Origin: Phytohabitans sp052068095 | GTDB lineage: Bacteria > Actinomycetota > Actinomycetes > Mycobacteriales > Micromonosporaceae | Length of the DNA: 64,000 nucleotides | Assembly: GCF_052068095.1 (NCBI RefSeq) | Contig: NZ_JBQHDG010000004.1 | Coordinates: 310,001 to 374,000, forward strand | Direction of reading: 5' to 3' | Shown: piece after piece, positions 43,472 to 51,865 of the stretch | Position numbering within the stretch: the first letter of the stretch is position 1 | How the letters are laid out: each line of letters begins with the position of its first letter | Notes under the pieces: model-generated | Database searches by the model: none | What the model saw: only the letters and a program-made list of their open reading frames with translations | Told to the model about the DNA's origin: nothing | Translations under genes and position numbers: made by a program

Positions 43472-43616
43472 CCCGGCCGGCGAGCACATCGGCGGCGAAC
43501 CGGCGCAGCCCCGGGTCGGGCGACAGCTCGCTCATCTGGCGGAGTCCGTCCAGCAGTGCCCGGGCGGTCGGCTCGTCGCCCCCGGTCATCTCGACCAGTT
43601 CGTCGTACGCGGTCAC
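43353..43616 (-). CDS. Small hypothetical partner of the WXG-like gene
   Basis: This 87-residue acidic soluble protein starts at GTG 43616, overlapping the upstream stop as GTGA, which indicates coupled translation. It is predicted all-helical (TAYDELVEMTGGDEPTARALL, GLRQMSELSPDPGLRRFAADVLAGRVTLREV). It has no recognised domain. As the co-translated partner of a WXG100-like protein it might be a chaperone or immunity-type protein; this is only inferred from position. Confidence 0.65.
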   Translation of the reverse strand: MTAYDELVEMTGGDEPTARALLDGLRQMSELSPDPGLRRFAADVLAGRVTLREVARSESYDAVLSPHFRGLTRWRDHAGEVETGSGS

Positions 43617-44692
43617 GGCGCTCCCGGGTGGTCGTACGGGCGGCTGGGCAGCGGCAGCGACTTGAGGCCACCCAGGTCGGTCATCGCCATCACGGCACCG
43701 GCGATGGCCGCGAGCGCGGTGCCGGCGGACTGGATGATTTTCGTGGCTTCCGCGGCGAGCGCCTGGATGCGCATCACCTGCGACGCGGTCAGCACGCCGC
43801 CGGCCCAGGCGCCGATCCCGGTCCAGCCCAGCAGCGTACCGATGCCGGCGCCGATACCGCCGACCATCACCGCGTCCGTGATGGCGGTGATGACACCGGC
43901 GATCTGGTTCGCGAAGAGCCAGTTGCCGCGCGCGGCCTCCTTGTACCGCTCGGACAGCTCCTGCAACGCCGACCGCGCCGCCGCGCACGCCGCCGCCACC
44001 TCGCCGAAGTACGCCAGCGCGCTGGCGGCGGCGTTGCCGGTCCAGTGGCGGCCAACCTCCTCGCTGGCGTACCGGATGTTCTGACCGACGTCGTCCAAGC
44101 AGTCACCGAGCCGCGCCACCGCGACGCCGAAGCGGGCCAGCGCCCGCCAGTCCCCGGTGAACGGCTTCGTCATCGACCCGATCAGGTCGAAGCCGACGGT
44201 CTCCCGAAGCAGCCAGTTGAGCCAGGACGCCGGGCTGACCACCTCGAACACCTGGACCGGATCGACGTACCCGTCGCCGATCGTGGCCTCGGGCTCCCCC
44301 GGATCGGTCAGGTGCACCTGGGGATCACGCCAGCCGGCCAGGGGCACCCGAACGTCGGGTGTCCGTGGCCGCAGCGGCCCGTACAGGACGGGCGCCCCGT
44401 CGAAGGTACGGTCCAGATCGGACGCCGCGGCGACGTCGGTGGTGACGTAGTACCGCTCCGCGAATCGCAGCTCCAAAGCCGACCGGTCGAGCAGGTACTC
44501 CAGGCGCCGCAACGCCTCGTCGACCTCGGCGGCCGCGTTCTCGTGGGCCGGGCGCAGCAAGCCGATCAGCCCGTCCTCCAGCCAACCGAAGTCGGCGTGG
44601 TCGCGGACATAACGCCGGCCCGCCGCCACGTCCAGCCCGAGCCCGTGAATACGCGACGCGAACGTTTCGAGCGCCGCGACGTCGACCCGCAC
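43613..44692 (-). CDS. WXG100/ESX-like helical protein
   Basis: This protein has about 359 residues with GTG 44692 as start, 7 bp after the preceding stop and behind AGGGCTGAG. The frame stays open to ATG 44731, which would overlap the upstream gene. The N-terminal ~90 residues are helical (ETFASRIHGLG, DEALRRLEYLLD). The middle region carries a WxG turn (GRHWTGNAAASALAYFGEV), typical of ESX/WXG100 helical hairpins, with helices either side. The C-terminal third is Gly/Ala-rich and hydrophobic (VGGIGAGIGTLLGWTG), like the hydrophobic segments of type VII secretion substrates. No secretion ATPase is in this window. Exact function unknown. Confidence 0.7.
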   Translation of the reverse strand: MRVDVAALETFASRIHGLGLDVAAGRRYVRDHADFGWLEDGLIGLLRPAHENAAAEVDEALRRLEYLLDRSALELRFAERYYVTTDVAAASDLDRTFDGAPVLYGPLRPRTPDVRVPLAGWRDPQVHLTDPGEPEATIGDGYVDPVQVFEVVSPASWLNWLLRETVGFDLIGSMTKPFTGDWRALARFGVAVARLGDCLDDVGQNIRYASEEVGRHWTGNAAASALAYFGEVAAACAAARSALQELSERYKEAARGNWLFANQIAGVITAITDAVMVGGIGAGIGTLLGWTGIGAWAGGVLTASQVMRIQALAAEATKIIQSAGTALAAIAGAVMAMTDLGGLKSLPLPSRPYDHPGAP

Positions 44693-44699
44693 CTCAGCC

Positions 44700-45146
44700 C
44701 TAGCCGCAGTGCACGTACCAGCGGGATCCATAGGCGTATGTGGTGCCGGCGCCGTTGTAGACGTAGCCGCCGTATGTGATGCACTCGTTCGGCGCGGTCA
44801 CGTAGACCGGCCCGGCGTACCAACGGTACGAGTCCGAGTCGTAGCCCAGCTCGCCACTCTGGTCCTCGAGCCGCACGGTGGTCTTCGTGGGCACGCCGAC
44901 GTGGGCGCTCTTGATGGTGACGGCACAGTTCTTTCGGGTGGAGGCGCTGTAGAGGACGTAGGTCGTGCCCCAGACGTATCCGCTGTTGGTCTTCAGGGCC
45001 ACCGAGGACAGCCGGTAGTAGCTGGACCCGCAAAGGCCCTCCGGCGTGTACGCGGCGGCGGCTGGGCTCGCCGTGGCCGTCAGACCACCGACGGCGACGA
45101 GGCCGAGGGCGGCGATCCGCACGACGTGGCGGGTGAGTCGGCGCAT
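44700..45146 (-). CDS. Small secreted protein, spore-associated-protein-like
   Basis: This 148-residue exported protein has a signal peptide (to about residue 32, ASPAAAA) and a ~115-residue mature domain with four Cys residues. Features such as LCGSSYY near its start, KNCAVTI, YRWYAGPVYVTAP and the ending WYVHCG resemble spore-associated protein A of streptomycetes, whose function is poorly known. ATG 45146 is preceded by AAGGAG. Its promoter module (45180-45233) is shared with the CHAP gene, so both secreted proteins are probably co-regulated. It is upstream of the WXG-like pair on the same strand. Confidence 0.75.
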   Translation of the reverse strand: MRRLTRHVVRIAALGLVAVGGLTATASPAAAAYTPEGLCGSSYYRLSSVALKTNSGYVWGTTYVLYSASTRKNCAVTIKSAHVGVPTKTTVRLEDQSGELGYDSDSYRWYAGPVYVTAPNECITYGGYVYNGAGTTYAYGSRWYVHCG

Positions 45147-45179
45147 GAAGCACTCCTTAGGCGTGGGTTGCCGATCGAA

Positions 45180-45233
45180 GCGCTCACGGTAGCTACGAAC
45201 GCGCCAGACCTGTGTCGGGTGAACACCCCACAG
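45180..45233 (-). promoter_or_regulatory. Shared promoter module, copy upstream of the spore-associated-like gene
   Basis: This is the mirror-oriented partner of 42494-42547: a CTGTGGGGTGTTCACC plus CGACACAG block, 17 bp, then CTACCGTGAGCGC, read on the minus strand. The start codon follows 33 bp downstream, close to the 36 bp of the other copy. Preservation of both blocks and their spacing indicates a functional promoter bound by the same sigma factor or regulator. Confidence 0.7.
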
Positions 45234-45239
45234 CGTCGG

Positions 45240-46844
45240 TCAGTCGCGCAGGTACACCGTGTCCTTGTGCGACAGGCGCCCGCCGGTGAAGCACAGCCGG
45301 TACGCGGGCGACCGGACGTGCGGGTCGGTGCGGTAGAAGAGGCACTCGTCGACGCCGAGTGGGTCGGCGGGGGTGCCGTCCGGCCGCCCGGGACCGCCGA
45401 CCTGCCATTCCGGGAGGTGCTGCTCCACCAGCGGCTGCGCGTCGCCGATGCGCAGCTGCTGGTACACGTCCCGGTGCAGCAGGGACCGGGACCGGCTGTC
45501 GGTGTCGACGGCGAACGCGAGCAACAGCACGGCGGCCGCCGCCACCGGTACCCAGATCGCGTCGATGATGGTGCGGCGGACCCGGCCGCGGGCCAGCGCG
45601 AGCTCGCGTCGCGAGGTGCCGGTGCTCGGTGGCGGGGTGGTGACCGCCGCGGCGGTCTCGGGGATCCGGGCGGTGACCGCGAAGCCGCCGTCCAGCGGCT
45701 CCGTGTGTAGCGTGCCGCCGGCAAGCCGGACCCGCTCGTGCAGGCCGACCAGGCCGTGGCCGCCGTCGGGTGAGCCGGGGTGCGCGCCGTTGGACGAGGC
45801 CGCCGGCGGCGCGGGCGGTGCTTGGTTGACGACGCTCACCACCGCGTCGGTCCCGTCCCGGTGCAGCGTCACCGTGACCTTCGCTCCCGCGGCGTGCCGT
45901 GTCGCGTTGGTCAGCGCCTCTTGAACTACCCGGTACACCGCCCGGTCCGTCATCGGCGCGAGCGGTGGCGAGCCTGGTGGGGACATGCCGTCGACGAGTG
46001 TCACCGGCATCCCCGCGGCCTCGGCGCGGGCGACCAGCGATCCCACGGTGTCGTCGGCCGGCAGCAGTGGCGGGCTCTCGCCGTCTTCGCGCAGCACGCC
46101 GACGATGTCACGGAGCCGCTGCGTGGCGGCGGACGCGGCCTGGCGCAGCTCCGTAGCGGCCTGCCGGGACCGCTCTCCGGCGTCGGGGGCCACCTGGAGC
46201 GCGGCGGCCCGCAACGCGATCATGCTGAGCTCGTGGCCGAGCGAGTCGTGCATGTCGGTGGCGATCCGTGAGCGCTCCCGCAGCCGCACACGGTCGCCGA
46301 CGAGCTCCTGCTCCCGTTCGAGCCGCTCGGCGAGCTCCCAGCCGGTGCGGACGAGCTCGGCGTGCTGGCGCGCGTAACGGCCCGCCAGCCACGGGAGGAC
46401 GAACGTGACCAGCACGTTGGCGAGCAGACCGAACCAGTCGGACATCGTGGCGCTCGCGGTGGCCGGCACGAGGAGCAGCCCTGTCGCGCACCCCGCGGCG
46501 AACAGCAGCAGCGGCTCCCGCCGCCGCGCCGAGCGCCGGCCCAGCAGGTAGGCCAGCAGCCCCTGTGCCAGCACGAAGTTGGCGCTAAGCAGCTCGGGCG
46601 TCGCCGCCAGCCCGAGCGCCATCGTCACCGCGGTCGCGGCCACCGGCGCGCGCCGGGAGATGAGCACCGCGAACGCCAGCAGCGGGACCGCGACGATCCG
46701 CAGCCACAGCACCGGCACCGCGGCCAGTTGCGCGGACTCCCCGTCGTCCGGGATGAGCAGTGGTGCGGTGATCACGAGCCACAGCAGCAGGTCGGCCGCC
46801 CATCTGCCGCTCACGAGCCGGGTGAGCCGTTGCACGAGCCTCAC
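45240..46844 (-). CDS. Sensor histidine kinase with extra C-terminal membrane and exported domain
   Basis: This protein has about 534 residues (GTG 46844; GTG 46835 is an alternative). It has about six N-terminal helices (17-155) and then a canonical HisKA_3 box with His199 in RSRIATDMHDSLGHEL. A HATPase domain follows (VVQEALTNATRHAAG near 306-320, GGHGLVGLHERV near 361). Unusually, the kinase core is followed by another membrane helix (about 427-447) and a ~85-residue domain predicted outside the cell (HRDVYQQLRIGDAQPLVEQHL onwards) with Cys501 and Cys518 that could form a disulfide. It is divergent from the FtsX permease; the response regulator lies beyond it. Confidence 0.88.
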   Translation of the reverse strand: MRLVQRLTRLVSGRWAADLLLWLVITAPLLIPDDGESAQLAAVPVLWLRIVAVPLLAFAVLISRRAPVAATAVTMALGLAATPELLSANFVLAQGLLAYLLGRRSARRREPLLLFAAGCATGLLLVPATASATMSDWFGLLANVLVTFVLPWLAGRYARQHAELVRTGWELAERLEREQELVGDRVRLRERSRIATDMHDSLGHELSMIALRAAALQVAPDAGERSRQAATELRQAASAATQRLRDIVGVLREDGESPPLLPADDTVGSLVARAEAAGMPVTLVDGMSPPGSPPLAPMTDRAVYRVVQEALTNATRHAAGAKVTVTLHRDGTDAVVSVVNQAPPAPPAASSNGAHPGSPDGGHGLVGLHERVRLAGGTLHTEPLDGGFAVTARIPETAAAVTTPPPSTGTSRRELALARGRVRRTIIDAIWVPVAAAAVLLLAFAVDTDSRSRSLLHRDVYQQLRIGDAQPLVEQHLPEWQVGGPGRPDGTPADPLGVDECLFYRTDPHVRSPAYRLCFTGGRLSHKDTVYLRD

Positions 46845-46872
46845 GCTACGGGCCGCGGCCTGACGGGACACC

Positions 46873-46913
46873 TGACGAAAGACAGTAAGCCGGCCTTTGA
46901 CGAAGGTTAGTAG
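46873..46913. promoter_or_regulatory. Direct repeat in the kinase/permease promoter region
   Basis: TGACGAAAGACAGTAA (46873-46888) and TGACGAAGGTTAGTAG (46898-46913) agree at 12 of 16 positions with a 25-bp period. They lie between the divergent kinase and permease starts and are candidate binding sites for the response regulator encoded at 49506. Confidence 0.4.
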
Positions 46914-46970
46914 TGGCCGCTGACGATCGGGTGCAGCCGGGTACCCGGTCATGTTCGTAGGTTCGTCGGC

Positions 46971-49505
46971 GTGAGGAAAGCGGTGCGAAAGACCCTGAGG
47001 GGACCCGGCGTGCTCCGTGCCGCCATGCGCGATGTGCTCGCCCACAAGGCCCGGCTGGCGATGACCATGCTCGCCGTGCTGCTCGGCACGGCGTTCGTCT
47101 CCGGCACTCTGGTGTTCACCGACACGGTCTCCGGCGCCTACCTCGACAGCGCGGAGAAGAGCTTCACCGGCGTCGACGTGCAGCTGCGGGCGGCTCGCAG
47201 CGGGGCTGGCCACGACACCGCACGGCTGATCGACGAGGAGCTGCTCGACCAGGCGCGCGCCCTGCCCGGCGCCGCCTCCGCGTCCGGGGTGATCTCCGGC
47301 TTCACCGCGCTGGCCGGCAAGGACGGGCAGATGGTCGGCGACGGCTGGGCCACGCTCGGCACCAACCGCATCCGCCACCCGATGGCCGAAGGCCGGGCGC
47401 CGCAGGCCGCTGGTGAGATCGCCATCGACGCCACGACCGCCAGGCGTACCGGTTACGCGGTGGGCGACACGGTCCGGCTGTCGGTCAGCGGACCCGTCCT
47501 CGAAGAGCGGATCACCGGCGTCTTCCGTACCGACGACGGTAACGTCGCCGCCGGCGGCACCCTCACCCTCTTCGACACCGCCACCGCCCAGGCGCTCTTC
47601 GCCGAGCCGGGCCGCTACAACCAGATCGAGCTGTCCGTGACGCCGGGCACCTCCGCCGAGCAGCTGCGCGGGCAGGCCCAGCCACTCCTACCGCCCGGGA
47701 TCGAGGCGGTCACCGGCGCCCAACTCGCCGCGGAGCAGGCCGACCGGAACGCCGCGAGCATCCGTAGCCTCAGCCCGGTGCTGCTCGCCAGCGCCGGCAT
47801 CGCCCTGTTCGTCGGCAGCTTCCTGATCGTCAACACGTTCACGATGCTGGTCGCCCAGCGCACCAAGCAGCTCGCGCTGCTGCGCGCCGTCGGCGCCAGC
47901 CGCCGCCAGGTGACGCGCTCGGTGCTGGCCGAGGCCGGCGTGGTCGGGCTGGCCGCCACCGTGGCCGGGCTGATAAGCGGAATCGGCGTAGGTGCCGGGG
48001 TACGCGCGGTGCTCTCCGCCACCAGCGACACGGTGCCGGACGGTCCGCTGGTCGTCGGCGCCCGCACGGTCCTGGTCTGCCTTGCGCTCGGGGTCGGCGT
48101 CACGCTGCTCGCCGCCTGGTTGCCGGCCCGCCGCGCCGCGAAGATCCCGCCGGTGGCCGCGATGAGCGCGATACAGGCACCGGCGACCAGACGCTCGCTG
48201 GTGCTGCGGAACACCGTCGGCGCCGTCCTGGCCGCCGCCGGCGCCGCCCTGGTGGTCGCCGCGACGGCGGTGGTCGACGGCAAGCTCCCACTTGCTTTGG
48301 GCGCCGTGCTGCTGCTGGTCGGCGTCATCGCGCTGACCCCGCTGCTGTCCCGGCTGCTGATCGCCGCCGCGCGGCCGGTGCTGCGGCGGTTCGGCATCAG
48401 CGGCACGCTGGCCGCGCAGAACGCCGTACGCAACCCGCGCCGTACCGCCGCCACCGCCTCCGCGTTGACCATCGGCCTCACGCTGATCACCGCCCTGACC
48501 GTCACCGGAGCCAGCGCGGACAAGGCCGTCGACGAACTGGCCGGTGCGGGCGTCTACCGCGCCGACTACATCGTCTCCATGGCCAACGCCGGCCCGCTCG
48601 CGGCGAAGACCGAAGAGATCTTGGAGGCCCTGGACGAGGTCGTCGCCACGTCCCCCCGGCGGGAGATCCCGGTCCAGGTCGCCGGCACCGAGCAGATCGT
48701 GGTCGGCTTCCGCACGGCCAGCATCGACAAGCTGCTCGACATCGACTTCACCGAGGGCGGCTTCGCCCCGGGCGACACCGTGGTGGTCGATCAGGAGACC
48801 GCGACGGCCAACGGTTGGCGGCTGGGCGACACGGTCGAGTTCACCTGGCCGGATGGTGCCCGCACCGACCTGACGCTCTCCGGCTTCTACCGCAGCGCGT
48901 TCGACGACGGGTTCAAGACCGACGTGTCCGTGATGGATCCGCATCTCGACCGCCCGACCGCCCCCGAGATCATGGTGGCGACCCGGGACGGCGCGAGCGA
49001 GGCGACGAGGCGCACGTTGCGCGCCGCGCTGGGCGACAGCCCGGCGATCCGTACCCAGGACCGGCAGGAGGTCGCCGACGGCATCACCGGGGCGATCGGC
49101 CTCGTGCTGAACCTCCTCTACGGCATGCTCGCCCTCGCTGTCGTCGTCGCGATCCTCGGCGTCGTCAATACGCTCGCCATGTCGGTACACGAACGCGTGC
49201 AGGAGATCGGCCTGCTCCGCGCCGTCGGCCTGGACCGCCACGGCGTCAAGCGGATGGTCCGCCTCGAGTCGCTGGCCATCTCACTCTTCGGCGGCGTACT
49301 CGGCGTCGGGCTGGGCACCTTCCTCGGCTGGGGTATCGGCGAGGTCGTCGCCGCGATCGGCATCGACACCTGGAGCCTCGTGTTGCCCTGGGGCCGGCTG
49401 GCGCTCTTCGTCGCCGTGGCCGCCCTGGTCGGTGTCGTGGCCGCGCTCTGGCCCGCCCGCCGCGCCGCGCGGACCGACGTGCTGACCGCGATCAGCGCCG
49501 AGTAG
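46971..49505 (+). CDS. FtsX/MacB-type ABC permease without adjacent ATPase
   Basis: This 844-residue membrane protein has two FtsX domains. An N-terminal helix (VLAHKARLAMTMLAVLLGTAFVSGTLVF, about 23-50) is followed by an exported MacB-PCD-like domain. Three helices follow (about 265-400), then a linker helix with the second half beginning LAAQNAVRNPRRTAATASALTIG, a second exported domain, and three C-terminal helices ending RRAARTDVLTAISAE. The architecture matches peptide-resistance and lipoprotein-type permeases. GTG 46971 is the first start; the GTG at 47010 (VLRAAMRDV) is an alternative. It sits between a sensor kinase and a response regulator, as in antimicrobial-peptide detoxification modules, but no ATPase gene is present here. 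Confidence 0.9.
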   Translation: MRKAVRKTLRGPGVLRAAMRDVLAHKARLAMTMLAVLLGTAFVSGTLVFTDTVSGAYLDSAEKSFTGVDVQLRAARSGAGHDTARLIDEELLDQARALPGAASASGVISGFTALAGKDGQMVGDGWATLGTNRIRHPMAEGRAPQAAGEIAIDATTARRTGYAVGDTVRLSVSGPVLEERITGVFRTDDGNVAAGGTLTLFDTATAQALFAEPGRYNQIELSVTPGTSAEQLRGQAQPLLPPGIEAVTGAQLAAEQADRNAASIRSLSPVLLASAGIALFVGSFLIVNTFTMLVAQRTKQLALLRAVGASRRQVTRSVLAEAGVVGLAATVAGLISGIGVGAGVRAVLSATSDTVPDGPLVVGARTVLVCLALGVGVTLLAAWLPARRAAKIPPVAAMSAIQAPATRRSLVLRNTVGAVLAAAGAALVVAATAVVDGKLPLALGAVLLLVGVIALTPLLSRLLIAAARPVLRRFGISGTLAAQNAVRNPRRTAATASALTIGLTLITALTVTGASADKAVDELAGAGVYRADYIVSMANAGPLAAKTEEILEALDEVVATSPRREIPVQVAGTEQIVVGFRTASIDKLLDIDFTEGGFAPGDTVVVDQETATANGWRLGDTVEFTWPDGARTDLTLSGFYRSAFDDGFKTDVSVMDPHLDRPTAPEIMVATRDGASEATRRTLRAALGDSPAIRTQDRQEVADGITGAIGLVLNLLYGMLALAVVVAILGVVNTLAMSVHERVQEIGLLRAVGLDRHGVKRMVRLESLAISLFGGVLGVGLGTFLGWGIGEVVAAIGIDTWSLVLPWGRLALFVAVAALVGVVAALWPARRAARTDVLTAISAE

Positions 49506-50159
49506 CTACTCCTCGACCAGCCCCGCCTGGTACGCCAGCACGGCGGCCTGTACCCGGTTCTTCAGCTCCAGGCGGCTCAACATCGCGCTGACGTAGACCT
49601 TCACCGTCCCCTCCACCAGGAACAGCCGCTCGCCGATCTCCGCATTGGACAACCCGGCACCGACCAGGGCGAGCACGTCCCGCTCCCGCGGCGTCAGGGC
49701 TGCGACCCGTTCCCTGGCCGCCGCCTCGCGGGTCATCACGCCACCGGACAGCCGCCGAATCACCCGGTGGGCGACCTGCGGTGACAGGAAAGCGGCGCCA
49801 CCGTGCACGGCTCGCACCGCCGCCATCAGCTCGTACGGGTCGCCGGACTTGAGCAGGAACCCGCTCGCCCCACTGTCCAAAGCGGACGCGATGTACTCGT
49901 CTTCGGAGAAGGTCGTGAGCATTACCACCGAGACGTCGGGCACCACGCGGTGAAACTCGGCCGCGGCAGCCAGGCCGTCCAGCACCGGCATCCGGATGTC
50001 GAGCAGCGCCACGTCCGGCCGGTGGGCTCGCGCCCGGTCGAGCGCCTCGCGCCCGTCACCTGCCTCCGCCACCACCTCGATGTCCGGCGCGGCGGCCAGG
50101 ATCGCCTTCACCCCCGCCCGCACGATCACCTCGTCGTCGGCGAGCAGCACCCTGATCAC
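49506..50159 (-). CDS. NarL-family response regulator
   Basis: This 217-residue regulator has a receiver domain (acidic pair near residues 8-9, Asp54 in ALLDIRMP, Lys in FLLKSGDP) and a LuxR-type helix-turn-helix (LTPRERDVLALVGAGLSNAEI). GTG 50159 gives the standard N-terminus. It is convergent with the permease, whose stop is the adjacent base. The kinase at 45240 is the likely partner, because kinase, permease and regulator form one block. Confidence 0.92.
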   Translation of the reverse strand: MIRVLLADDEVIVRAGVKAILAAAPDIEVVAEAGDGREALDRARAHRPDVALLDIRMPVLDGLAAAAEFHRVVPDVSVVMLTTFSEDEYIASALDSGASGFLLKSGDPYELMAAVRAVHGGAAFLSPQVAHRVIRRLSGGVMTREAAARERVAALTPRERDVLALVGAGLSNAEIGERLFLVEGTVKVYVSAMLSRLELKNRVQAAVLAYQAGLVEE

Positions 50160-50326
50160 TCCAAGAACGTACCCCCCGCGGCTACTGGTCGATGTCGAGG
50201 CCGGCGCCCCGCACCGCACCGCCCCAGGCCGGTGGACCTGTGTCAATGCTGCGCCAGGACTAATTGACGCCAAAGCCGCACTCGGCATGGCCGCCGGGTG
50301 CCTGTTCTTTCTGGGACCCGTTGTGA

Positions 50327-50929
50327 TTAGCGCGTCAGGAGCACGTTTACCTGGCCCCTGATCTCTTTGAGTATGTCGTCGACGGTGCTGTTGATGTTGA
50401 TCGTGGCGGCCATGCTGAGGAACATGATCGCGGAGACGACGTGGGCGAGTGTGGCAGCGGCGCCGGGGTCGATGCGCTGGTCCCGTTGCAACACGACGGC
50501 GATCGCTTCCTCGGTTTGAACGGTGAGGCCTAAGGCGTCGCGGTGGTGGGGTTCCTCGGGGTCGCCGAACACCATCTCTCGCAGGTAGGTTCGGCCGTTG
50601 TCGACCTGGACGCGGTTGCATTCCACGACCGGGCGAATGATCGCCATCACGGCATCGAGCACGTCGGGAGTGTTCTGTGCCTGCGCCTTGCCCTGGGCGA
50701 GCGCCTCGGCGTAGGTGGAGTTCTGCACGAGCAGGAGCAGCTCGCCTTTGGTCTTGGCGTAGAGAAACAGCGTGCCGGTGCCAATGTCGGCTTTGTCGGC
50801 GATCTGCTGGGTGGTGACCTCATCGACGCCGTGCTCGGCGAAGAGCTGGCGAGCGGCGGCCGTGATGCGGTCGAGCTTTTCCTGTTTGTTTCGCTCACGC
50901 CGTCCGACCGGCTGAGGGGCGGCTGGCAT
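50327..50929 (-). CDS. TetR-family repressor
   Basis: This 200-residue regulator has an N-terminal TetR helix-turn-helix (RNKQEKLDRITAAARQLFAE, then ADKADIGTGTLFLYAKTKGEL) and a helical ligand-binding half. ATG 50929 follows GAGAGG; the upstream in-frame ATG lies inside the operator and is unlikely. The perfect palindrome at 50953-50978 just upstream implies autoregulation. It is the last gene of a minus-strand group containing an oxidoreductase, an alpha/beta hydrolase and an EthD-like protein. Confidence 0.92.
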   Translation of the reverse strand: MPAAPQPVGRRERNKQEKLDRITAAARQLFAEHGVDEVTTQQIADKADIGTGTLFLYAKTKGELLLLVQNSTYAEALAQGKAQAQNTPDVLDAVMAIIRPVVECNRVQVDNGRTYLREMVFGDPEEPHHRDALGLTVQTEEAIAVVLQRDQRIDPGAAATLAHVVSAIMFLSMAATININSTVDDILKEIRGQVNVLLTR

Positions 50930-50952
50930 AACGTGTCCTCTCGCCGAGATCT

Positions 50953-50978
50953 GACTATGCTCAGCTATGAGCATAGTC
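50953..50978. promoter_or_regulatory. TetR operator palindrome
   Basis: GACTATGCTCA at 50953-50963 and TGAGCATAGTC at 50968-50978 are perfect 11-bp inverted arms around a 4-base spacer. The site lies 24 bp upstream of the TetR start, after the EthD-like gene, so TetR very probably controls its own transcription from here. Confidence 0.8.
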
Positions 50979-51038
50979 AACCGGCGACGTGGGGGCGGAG
51001 ACGTCGGCTCGCGTTCACCGCTGCTGCGCCCCGGTCGA

Positions 51039-51833
51039 TTACTTGTGGTAGTTCGGCAGGATCTTTCCGTGCTTCACATAGGTGAGCGCCTCGGCAACCT
51101 CGTAGGCGTGGACCGCTGAGACGAACGCGGGAAGTTTGGCCGACAGCGTCGTGACGGCATCGCTTGCGAAGTATGCCCGTCGTGCGGCGCCGTCGGTGAA
51201 GCCAAGGATCAGTGAGGCGTGGAAGCGCTCGTCCGTGGGGTTGTCGTGTGCCACGTTGGGCGTGTTCCAGAGCCTTTGGTTCCAAGGCATGAACACCTGT
51301 GTTCGGAGCTCTTTCAGCATGCCGGTGTTCGCGAGGGCGGGGACGATCTCGTCGGTGAGGAACCGCCGGAAGGCACCGGTGTTGACGTCCTGCCTTCGCC
51401 TGAGGTAGATCAGGGCTCGGGCTTGCTCCTTTTCGTTGGGATCCGCGACGTGGTACCAGCGAGCGGAGTTCGGCGGCCCTGCGTAGAGAAGAGTGCGCCG
51501 GAACACATTCACTTCGTCTTTGTAGGCCAGCTTCGTTTGCTTCCGGCCCGAGAGCGGCGAGAGGACCGATGTGAAGGTGACCTCGGCGACCCCGTCGATG
51601 CGGCGATCGACGGGGATGGCCGTCTCGACTCCACTGATGGCCGGCCACAGCCCGGGGTTGGCTTCGGTCAGGTGGATCTGCCGGTACTCCTCGAACCCCG
51701 GGGTCGCGCTGATGATCTTGGAGTGTGGGCCTTTCCAGTGATCCATCCCCTGCTGACGGGGCTGGTCGGTGCGCATCCACAGCAGGATCGATGAGGCGAA
51801 GGGCTTCCTGGTATACGTCGGTGTCTGAGCCAT
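51039..51833 (-). CDS. EthD-domain-like protein
   Basis: This 264-residue soluble protein starts at ATG 51833, behind AGGAAG. The N-terminal part (LWMRTDQPRQQGMDHWKGPH, GFEEYRQIHL) matches the dimeric alpha/beta-barrel EthD type. The C-terminal half is longer than a single EthD domain and may hold a second copy (HASLILGFTDGAARRAYFAS). Proteins of this type accompany oxidative degradation of ethers and polyketide-like compounds. It lies 32 bp after the alpha/beta hydrolase gene. The reaction is unknown. Confidence 0.75.
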   Translation of the reverse strand: MAQTPTYTRKPFASSILLWMRTDQPRQQGMDHWKGPHSKIISATPGFEEYRQIHLTEANPGLWPAISGVETAIPVDRRIDGVAEVTFTSVLSPLSGRKQTKLAYKDEVNVFRRTLLYAGPPNSARWYHVADPNEKEQARALIYLRRRQDVNTGAFRRFLTDEIVPALANTGMLKELRTQVFMPWNQRLWNTPNVAHDNPTDERFHASLILGFTDGAARRAYFASDAVTTLSAKLPAFVSAVHAYEVAEALTYVKHGKILPNYHK

Positions 51834-51865
51834 TGCTCGGCTTCCTGGATTTCGTAGTGTGCCGG

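Noticed and set aside
42763..43665. Plus-strand frame of 300 codons across the CHAP gene and beyond
   Set aside because: It is a different frame from both the CHAP domain and the VCBS-like tail, and has no domain.
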